From the NCBI GenBank assembly GCA_020628545.1, contig JAHDEX010000024.1, forward strand, positions 1 to 55,890: a stretch of 55,890 nucleotides of DNA, written 5' to 3'. The stretch is from Paracoccaceae bacterium. Its GTDB lineage: Bacteria > Pseudomonadota > Alphaproteobacteria > Rhodobacterales > Rhodobacteraceae. A program made the translations under genes and the position numbers. The notes beneath the pieces were generated by a model. The model searched no databases, was not told where the DNA came from, and worked only from the letters and a program-made list of their open reading frames with translations. Below, in pieces: positions 51,051-55,890 of this stretch (the first letter of the stretch is position 1; every line of letters begins with the position of its first letter).

Positions 51051-51776
51051 ATGCTTCGCACATTTCGAAAATACTCTATTTTAGTCGTACTTGCACTTAT
51101 TGGTTCGTCTGTAGGCCTTGTTAATCGTGTCCAGGCTCAAACTTATCAGATCGACTGCGCAATACTGCTGTGCCTCTCTGGCGGCTGGCCAGCATCAGTT
51201 CCATGTACCCGTGCACGCGCCGAATTCATCCGCCGGATCACACCCTGGCCAATCGAACCTCCATTGCAAATTTGGAGGTGCCCGATGGGCACGTCCTATG
51301 GTCCAGTTGCCCCGTCGGATAATCGAGGTCGTTTCTACAATATTTTGTCCACTAATCAGGATCGTCCGCGACCGCGTATGTCGCCTGCAATCGAATCTGT
51401 GCCTTCTGAAAATGCTGTCATAAATCTTGCCGGACCAAGGCCGAGCAGGCTTCCTGAAGGTTCTGCGCTCCAGTTGGCCCAAGACCGCGCTGACATCGAC
51501 ATCAGCGGCCCTGAATTCAACTTCGTTCGCTCAATCCGCGTTTATGATGTCCTAATTAATGACGACAGAGAAGATGGGGAATGCGATAGGTATGCCCGTG
51601 TTCGCATCGGAACCTATGACACCCAAGGGGGGTTCAGCTGGCATCGATCCAACAGGAGAGCCATTCCAACGGCATTCGGACGCACCAGTAGTGGCTGTTC
51701 CCTTTTCGCCAGGGCGGTGTTCGTGGACTGGCGAGATTATGTTGGCAACTATGGCTTCGAGCGTGTCGATTACTGA
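51051..51776 (+). CDS. Secreted protein of unknown function with TrbM-like N-terminus
   Basis: A 241-residue exported protein; the signal peptide is about residues 1-29 (ILVVLALIGSSVGLVNRVQA). The mature N-terminus YQIDCAILLCLSGGWPASVPC has a Cys pattern reminiscent of the plasmid protein TrbM/KikA (C..ILCL). The rest contains ITPWPIEPPLQIWRCPMG and an acidic middle, and ends in SGCSLFARAVFVDWRDY. I do not recognise the full family. I chose the ATG at 51051 because AGGA lies at a good distance; an ATG at 51042 is possible. It may belong to conjugation or phage-like functions rather than metal resistance. Confidence 0.65.
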   Translation: MLRTFRKYSILVVLALIGSSVGLVNRVQAQTYQIDCAILLCLSGGWPASVPCTRARAEFIRRITPWPIEPPLQIWRCPMGTSYGPVAPSDNRGRFYNILSTNQDRPRPRMSPAIESVPSENAVINLAGPRPSRLPEGSALQLAQDRADIDISGPEFNFVRSIRVYDVLINDDREDGECDRYARVRIGTYDTQGGFSWHRSNRRAIPTAFGRTSSGCSLFARAVFVDWRDYVGNYGFERVDY

Positions 51777-51882
51777 CGGTGCGTAAGGTTTATTATGTAA
51801 AATATATATCTAAAGCGGACGGTCGTGTAGCGCCTATCAAGCTTCAAATCGCAGGACTTTTCTGCCGTTCATGGCCGCAAAC

Positions 51883-52308
51883 TTAATGTCTGCTTCGCTC
51901 TAATCCAGGTTTGCGAAAACCATCTTTCATAAGGGTGTCCAGCATCGGACAGGCCGCGGTCCCGTCGTCACAATTCGCGGACAGGCTCAGAAGTGCTTCC
52001 CGGAGACGTGTCAGGTTTTCGATCTTGGCGTTGATCTCATCTAGATGGTTTTCCGCCAAGGTCTTCACCTCACTGCAACTTCGATCATCCTGTTCCGTCA
52101 GCGACAGGAACGTCTGAATGATCGAGATCGGGAAGCCAAGATCTCTACAGCGCCGCACAAACCTCAGTTTCGCAATTTCATCGGGAGAATAGAGCCTGCG
52201 CCCTCCTGCCGACCTTCCGGGCTTCGGAACAATGCCTTCGCGCTCATAATAGCGGATCGTTTCGATGTTCACGCCGCTTTGTTCTGACGCTTTGCCGATG
52301 GTGAACAT
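51883..52308 (-). CDS. merR: MerR-type mercury-responsive regulator
   Basis: A 141-residue regulator with the winged helix MFTIGKASEQSGVNIETIRYYEREGIVPKP. Three cysteines in the Hg(II)-binding pattern of MerR are visible: DRSC near 79, NC near 114 and ACPML near 121. This fits MerR itself better than CueR or ZntR. The ATG at 52308 is divergent from merT, with the operator in the 42 bases between them. Confidence 0.9.
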   Translation of the reverse strand: MFTIGKASEQSGVNIETIRYYEREGIVPKPGRSAGGRRLYSPDEIAKLRFVRRCRDLGFPISIIQTFLSLTEQDDRSCSEVKTLAENHLDEINAKIENLTRLREALLSLSANCDDGTAACPMLDTLMKDGFRKPGLERSRH

Positions 52309-52313
52309 TTTGC

Positions 52314-52344
52314 TTGCTCCTGTAGCCACTACAGGAAATAAAAA
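52314..52344 (+). promoter_or_regulatory. MerR-type promoter of the merT-merF unit
   Basis: The -35 TTGCTC is followed by a 19-base spacer CTGTAGCCACTACAGGAAA and -10 TAAAAA. The spacer holds the dyad CCTGTAG-CCA-CTACAGG (its first C lies in the -35). It lies between merR and merT. The -10 ends only six bases before the annotated ATG of merT, so the mRNA would be leaderless or the true start lies downstream. Confidence 0.75.
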
Positions 52345-52350
52345 CGCAGA

Positions 52351-52737
52351 ATGGACCTGAACGCAAATCAACAAACAGCGACTGAGCCAGGCGTAGCTAC
52401 GCGGCTGGTCATGCCAATCGCAGCACTTCTCGCATTGTTGTCAGCCTCATGCTGTGTGTTGCCAATCGGGCTGTCTATCATCGGCCTTGGCGGTACTTGG
52501 CTTACCATGCTTGGGCCGTTCATAGCGTATCGGGGTTTTATCCTTGTAGTTGTCGCCATCGCGCTCATCTGGGCATGGTATCGAGCGATCTGGCCCAGAG
52601 CATGCACAAGGCGGAAGCGCTCTGCTATCGTCTGGGCATCTCTCGCCACCATTGCCTTCTTGGTCGCACTGTCGTCGCCATATTGGGAAGCCTCAGCGCA
52701 ACGGTTCATGTGGGATTTGTGGAGATCGACCCGATGA
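52351..52737 (+). CDS. merT: MerT-like mercuric ion transport protein
   Basis: A 128-residue inner-membrane protein with three hydrophobic segments and the Cys pair SASCCVLPIG in the first (about residues 31-37), as in MerT, which brings Hg(II) into the cell. YRGFILVVVAIALIWAWYRAIW is the second helix. The second Cys pair of classical MerT (cytoplasmic loop) is reduced to one Cys (RACTRR). The ATG at 52351 lies at the expected transcript start; the ATG at 52411 is an alternative that would still include the CC motif. Confidence 0.82.
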   Translation: MDLNANQQTATEPGVATRLVMPIAALLALLSASCCVLPIGLSIIGLGGTWLTMLGPFIAYRGFILVVVAIALIWAWYRAIWPRACTRRKRSAIVWASLATIAFLVALSSPYWEASAQRFMWDLWRSTR

Positions 52738-52943
52738 AGAACAAACTACTGGCACTTGGAGTGAGCGGAACGATCCTCGCAATCCTTTGCTGTTTCACGC
52801 CGTTGCTGCCGATCGTGCTCACAGCACTTGGTCTGACGGGCTTGCTTGGCGTTCTCTACAACGACGCTGTTTTGCTGCCGATCTTGGCAGGTTTTCTCAT
52901 ATTGACGGGGTACGCGCTATGGCGACAGAAGCAACAAAAGTAG
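52734..52943 (+). CDS. merF: MerF-like mercuric ion transport protein
   Basis: A 69-residue two-helix membrane protein with the MerF motif LAILCCFTPLLPIVL near residues 14-28 and the second helix LLPILAGFLILTGYALW. MerF moves Hg(II) across the inner membrane. The second, cytoplasmic Cys pair of classical MerF is missing (the tail is RQKQQK). The start overlaps the merT stop by four bases. Confidence 0.88.
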   Translation: MKNKLLALGVSGTILAILCCFTPLLPIVLTALGLTGLLGVLYNDAVLLPILAGFLILTGYALWRQKQQK

Positions 52944-53143
52944 TCTTGGACTCCACGCTGACCTGTCCATCTTGCGGGCATGTCGAGACGGAAACCATGC
53001 CTACAGACGCCTGCCAGTGGTTCTATGAATGCAAGTCCTGCCAGACGGTCCTGAAGCCGCTTGAAGGTGACTGTTGCGTGTACTGTTCATACGCGACTGT
53101 GCCTTGTCCACCGATCCAAGAAGGCAAGTCGTGCTGCGCATAG
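52919..53143 (+). CDS. GDCCVxC-type small cysteine-rich protein
   Basis: A 74-residue soluble protein rich in cysteine (ten of them): LTCPSCGH, a CQWFYECKSCQ segment and the signature GDCCVYCSYATVPCPP. It ends in KSCCA. It matches a family of small proteins with a GDCCVxC core found beside mer and other soft-metal genes; some relatives are selenoproteins. The motif here keeps Cys. It probably binds Hg or another thiophilic metal in the cytoplasm. The gene overlaps the merF end by 25 bases and closes the unit; no merA follows. Confidence 0.85.
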   Translation: MATEATKVVLDSTLTCPSCGHVETETMPTDACQWFYECKSCQTVLKPLEGDCCVYCSYATVPCPPIQEGKSCCA

Positions 53144-53317
53144 CGGACTTTCGACACATCGCAGCAAGTCGGTAGGTCTGGGCTCAAACCCGCCCTTCGC
53201 TGCAGTCGGCATTAATAGCCGCTTTGGTCGGACGGTCGTGTTGTCCACTGACTTCAAAGTCGCCTATAGCCTACCGGCAACTTGAATTGACATATGCGCG
53301 CTTATGCGACCCCTGTT

Positions 53318-53566
53318 CTAAGGGGTAACCGTTGTTAACTCCATCAAGTAAGAAATCAGTTCTGGCGGTGTTGTAGGTCTTGCTCGCTCAACCACCTCTT
53401 CCTCAAGCGCTGGGTGTATTCTCAAAGCCGCCGATAGTTCACCAACAGACAGAAGGGAGAGCTCGCCTGTGTCCCATTGGTAAACATATCCCAGAGGTTG
53501 ATCGTCTAAATCGCTAAATAGGGCAGCAACCGCCTTGGCCTCACCGGGTTCTCGCTGTGCGGTCAT
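53318..53566 (-). CDS. Hypothetical protein, 82 aa
   Basis: A small soluble, acidic protein with no motif I recognise (QPLGYVYQWDTGELSLLSVG in the middle). Reading frame and composition look protein-like. It follows the luxR gene by 51 bases on the same strand and may be co-transcribed with it. Confidence 0.5.
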   Translation of the reverse strand: MTAQREPGEAKAVAALFSDLDDQPLGYVYQWDTGELSLLSVGELSAALRIHPALEEEVVERARPTTPPELISYLMELTTVTP

Positions 53567-53617
53567 AGAAAACGTCCGCGGGCAGGTTCGGTCTCACCGA
53601 GATGAGTGTTCTCAGCG

Positions 53618-54241
53618 TTAGACATCAAAGTAATTGCGTGCAACTGCGATGGCTACGGCCTGTGTTCGATTTTGTGCTCCCAGTTTCACGCAGGCCTTCT
53701 GCGCGCGTTGCTTCACCGTTGACTCCGATATGCCAAGCTCCTGAGCGATGGCGGATTGACCAAGTCCGTCTTTTAACCCGCGCAGAACGTCTAATTCCCG
53801 GTCGGTCAGCTCTTTGCGTCCGATGACGATATCGACCCACACTCGAAACTTTTCGCCAATCATTTCCAGCTCTAGATCGGTGAACTCTCGGTCCTGCCGT
53901 GACACAGTCAAAAAAGATCGCTTATGTTTGCTCTTACGTGAAAACACAGCGCCGTACTTTAAGCCAAAGGCTTCGGCTTCCACCATCATGCCGCGAATGT
54001 CGGGAAGCGAAACCTCAGACCACCGCTTGTGTCCAGAATTGCCGACCGCCCAAACCAAAATGGGATCAGTAAAGAAGTAGTTCTTGTCTTCATACGTCTG
54101 ACGCCATTCATCCGGATACTCCGAGTGAAGATGCTCTGGTCCGCGGAACGTCAGGTTAAACGCAAGGATGAAGCCAGATGGCGCCCACTCTCGCAGCTTT
54201 GCCATCTCCGCATCGTAGTTCGGTATCAAGTTTGAGAGCAT
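53618..54241 (-). CDS. LuxR-family autoinducer-binding regulator
   Basis: A 207-residue quorum-sensing regulator. The N-terminal domain (about 1-140) is of the acyl-homoserine-lactone-binding type, with WRQTYEDKNYFFTDPILVWAV, matching the conserved W..Y..D....DP pattern. GAVFSRKSKHKRSF replaces the usual G.S.P motif. A LuxR helix-turn-helix (about 145-200) has LTDRELDVLRGLKDGLGQSAIAQELGISESTVKQR. It is divergent from the small gene and luxI, the normal arrangement for a regulator and its synthase. Confidence 0.9.
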   Translation of the reverse strand: MLSNLIPNYDAEMAKLREWAPSGFILAFNLTFRGPEHLHSEYPDEWRQTYEDKNYFFTDPILVWAVGNSGHKRWSEVSLPDIRGMMVEAEAFGLKYGAVFSRKSKHKRSFLTVSRQDREFTDLELEMIGEKFRVWVDIVIGRKELTDRELDVLRGLKDGLGQSAIAQELGISESTVKQRAQKACVKLGAQNRTQAVAIAVARNYFDV

Positions 54242-54250
54242 GTCTCCGCT

Positions 54251-54274
54251 CCTTAAGTCGAGACTCTGTTAAGG
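54251..54274. promoter_or_regulatory. Imperfect dyad between luxR and luxI genes
   Basis: CCTTAA and TTAAGG form the outer arms of a 24-base imperfect palindrome just upstream of luxR. The position and size suit a lux box, but the core does not match the classical sequence, so this is only a candidate. Confidence 0.3.
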
Positions 54275-54402
54275 TGAATTCTAAACTATCGCTACAACCA
54301 TGGAGAGAATATGCCTTTTGGGCTATATCCGAAAGACACTGGATGCGAACAGGCGATGACATGTGGAAACCGATGGGAAATAGTCGCTCCAAAAGGGATT
54401 CT

Positions 54403-54600
54403 ATGATGATCAAACATTTGGGCCATGCGGAGTTTACAATCGATATGGTGCAAACGCTTCACCAGTATTTTGACACCTATGAAGTGAACGGCGTTGTTAC
54501 GGTCGAAATCACGAATGCCGGGCTTTGGCTTCCAAATCCGCACTTTTCATCGCGTCAGTTTTTGGGCCTTGCTCGCTGGCCTAAGGCCGCCTCACACTGA
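54403..54600 (+). CDS. Small protein upstream of luxI
   Basis: A 65-residue soluble protein (MMIKHLGHAEFTIDMVQTLH at the start, then VVTVEITNAGLWLPNPHFSS). The ATG at 54403 has AAGGG five bases upstream; longer frames lack such a site. It ends three bases before luxI, so the two are surely co-transcribed. I do not recognise it. Small partners encoded between luxR and luxI in other bacteria can act as anti-activators, but there is no direct evidence here. Confidence 0.6.
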   Translation: MMIKHLGHAEFTIDMVQTLHQYFDTYEVNGVVTVEITNAGLWLPNPHFSSRQFLGLARWPKAASH

Positions 54601-54603
54601 CCG

Positions 54604-55164
54604 ATGCAAATCTCGGTTCTCTCCATTCCAAACGGATTAAGCGATTGGCATCTCGTCGCCAGCTACCTGAGGATGCGAAAAGATGTGTTCATTAAGAAGC
54701 TTGAGTGGTCCTTACAAGAAACAGACTCGATGGAATTTGAGCAATATGACCGGGTCGACACAGTCTATGTCATTGCCCATTCCGGAACCACGGTTCACGG
54801 CGGTGCGAGACTTATTCGCACCGATCGGTCTGTCGGTGTTTACTCCTACATGATCCGCGATGCATTCCAGTCAAAACTACCCGGTCTCCCATGCGAAATC
54901 TGTTCGGAAGCCCCCCCTCGTTCTGAAAAAGTCTGGGAGTTGACCAGATTTGCTTCGGCAGGTGAAAACGACGTTGCACGCAAAATTCTATACCGTGCCA
55001 ACGACTACTTGGTGTCTCAGAACGCATCATCTTGCTTGTTCCTAGGACCGCCGGCGTTCCTGCGAATGGCAAAATCCATGAACTTTCAACCGGCGCCTCT
55101 TGGTCCTGTCACAGGAAACGTTGATGGCAAGTTCCTCGCGTTTTCGTGCGAAGTCATTGGTTAA
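54604..55164 (+). CDS. LuxI-family acyl-homoserine lactone synthase
   Basis: A 186-residue autoinducer synthase. Conserved residues of the family are visible: Arg and Phe in LRMRKDVFIKKLEW (about 23-36), Asp in EFEQYDRVDTVYV (about 46), Arg in GGARLIRTDRSVG (about 65-70) and the WELTRFA box near 118 with the catalytic-region Glu. It would make an acyl-homoserine lactone from acyl-ACP and SAM. Pairing with the divergent luxR on a plasmid suggests control of transfer or copy number, which is inference. Confidence 0.92.
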   Translation: MQISVLSIPNGLSDWHLVASYLRMRKDVFIKKLEWSLQETDSMEFEQYDRVDTVYVIAHSGTTVHGGARLIRTDRSVGVYSYMIRDAFQSKLPGLPCEICSEAPPRSEKVWELTRFASAGENDVARKILYRANDYLVSQNASSCLFLGPPAFLRMAKSMNFQPAPLGPVTGNVDGKFLAFSCEVIG

Positions 55165-55414
55165 CCCGCGCAGCACGTACTCAAAACACTCGTTACTTTG
55201 GCCCCTCTGCCACGCTTTCCGAAAACATCAATCATTAAGCCTGTGTGTGTCCCTTGCCTCGCAAGGATGTTGAGCGCAATAATATAGCCAGAACGATCAA
55301 TCTTACGCGCAAGACAAAAATACATCTTGCACAACATAAATATACTTTCGTAGTGTGAGGCGTAACCAATCGCCTCCGTCATACGTCTGTAAAACTAGAA
55401 GTGTGACCACGGCC

Positions 55415-55768
55415 ATGAACTGGGAAGTCGAAGCACCAAATGTGGTCACCGAGTCAAGATTCCGCGAACTCGTGGAAAGCGGCTATAGCGCTGAAATCCT
55501 GTGCCAGGAGTCGGCACACAAGAAAGGCCCGAGTTATTACGGGGTCTGGATCATGCGCGTCGTCTCTGACGAGGGCGTGGAGAAGCTGCTGGTCACTGCC
55601 CGGACCCGAACGACCTACAACGACATCAAGATCCGCGAGTTCAAGACCATCACGGGCGTGGTGTCCTTCCTCATCGGGATCGGTTTCTCCCATGCGGATG
55701 TCCCACTCGAAGAAGGCCAGCGGACAACGCACAAGCTGGCTGCGACCGACAAGGGCGGCAGCAAGTAG
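55415..55768 (+). CDS. Hypothetical plasmid protein, 117 aa
   Basis: A soluble protein without known motifs (SYYGVWIMRVVSDEGVEKLL in the middle; C-terminus basic). The frame extends 20 codons upstream of the ATG at 55415. No ribosome binding site is obvious for either start. It overlaps the next, partial gene. It may be the first gene of a plasmid transfer or maintenance module that continues beyond the window. Confidence 0.5.
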   Translation: MNWEVEAPNVVTESRFRELVESGYSAEILCQESAHKKGPSYYGVWIMRVVSDEGVEKLLVTARTRTTYNDIKIREFKTITGVVSFLIGIGFSHADVPLEEGQRTTHKLAATDKGGSK

Positions 55769-55890
55769 CCTTCTCCTTTTCTGGTATCTCGCGGGTCCCG
55801 CCACTGCGCAGATGGTACTGGTCATGGAGAGCGATGGCTCTCTGACCCCGTCTCGCTCCCAGGACAGCTTTGCCCGCAATTACAATGACG
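55698..55890 (+). CDS. Start of an exported protein cut by the window edge
   Basis: An open frame without stop runs to the edge. From the ATG at 55698 it reads a basic N-region, a hydrophobic core (AASSLLLFWYLAGPATAQ) that looks like a signal peptide cleaved after TAQ, then an Asp/Ser-rich mature start (MESDGSLTPSRSQDS). It overlaps the preceding gene by 71 bases, so the true start may be later. Function cannot be told from 64 residues; exported proteins open several conjugation operons. Confidence 0.4.
   Translation, partial: MSHSKKASGQRTSWLRPTRAAASSLLLFWYLAGPATAQMVLVMESDGSLTPSRSQDSFARNYND

Noticed and set aside
55161..55382. A 73-codon minus-strand frame beyond luxI
   Set aside because: No ribosome binding site and no recognisable features; it spans an AT-rich intergenic space.
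1..55890. CRISPR arrays, tRNA or rRNA genes, intact insertion sequences
   Set aside because: No regularly spaced repeats, cloverleaf sequence with a CCA end, rRNA-like stretch or transposase frame was seen when reading the window.

Overview
This window looks like part of a large low-copy plasmid from a marine alphaproteobacterium of the Rhodobacterales (Roseobacter group). It carries a complete repABC replication and partition locus on the minus strand (about 1.5-5.2 kb). That locus has two perfect copies of the RepABC centromere palindrome GTTCACAGCTGTGAAC just past repC, and a small antisense RNA with its own terminator between repB and repC. The family assignments, gene order and moderately high GC all fit this group. 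I saw no rRNA, tRNA, CRISPR array or intact insertion sequence.

Almost everything from 5.4 to 53.1 kb is a metal-resistance island built around the cell envelope. 5.4-8.7 kb: a copper P-type ATPase operon behind a CueR-type promoter. 8.9-18.5 kb: an L,D-transpeptidase, a two-component system, then a long plus-strand operon with a second L,D-transpeptidase, four c-type cytochromes (five haem motifs), two multicopper oxidases and a DsbA-like protein. 18.5-26.6 kb: a rhodanese, an EF-hand protein, the cytochrome c maturation set ccmF-G-H-I, and an ScsB/DsbD reductase operon. 26.7-31.3 kb: a third L,D-transpeptidase facing a small lipoprotein, copZ, a second copper ATPase and cueR. 31.4-35.8 kb: a broken permease, DsbB, a DUF2182 protein, Lgt and a lipoprotein. 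35.9-40.1 kb: a fourth L,D-transpeptidase facing a paralogous small lipoprotein, a ZntA-type ATPase and a YafK-like L,D-transpeptidase. 40.1-46.0 kb: a nine-gene minus-strand operon (SCO1, DsbB, DsbA, PCuAC, second SCO1, M23 peptidase, DUF411, ZIP transporter, LspA). 46.1-49.4 kb: a MerR regulator, a decayed CDF transporter, then transglutaminase, intact CDF and ICMT-like methyltransferase. 49.4-50.7 kb: two more L,D-transpeptidases. 51.9-53.1 kb: a mer-like cluster (merR, merT, merF and a Cys-rich protein) with no merA.

The right end (53.3-55.9 kb) holds a LuxR/LuxI quorum-sensing pair with a small gene between them, and the start of what may be another plasmid module.

The least expected feature is the density of cell-wall enzymes. 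Seven L,D-transpeptidases lie within 42 kb. Six of them form three paralogous pairs, one member of each pair in each half of the island. At least two sit directly behind promoters with the MerR-family architecture: a 19-base spacer around a CTA-rich dyad. The same promoter type precedes the zinc ATPase, the SCO/DUF411 operon, the CDF operon and merT. My reading is that metal stress here is met by efflux and oxidation together with rebuilding of peptidoglycan-envelope links, redox care of envelope cysteines and lipoprotein maturation. The gene content is seen directly; the integrated function is inference.
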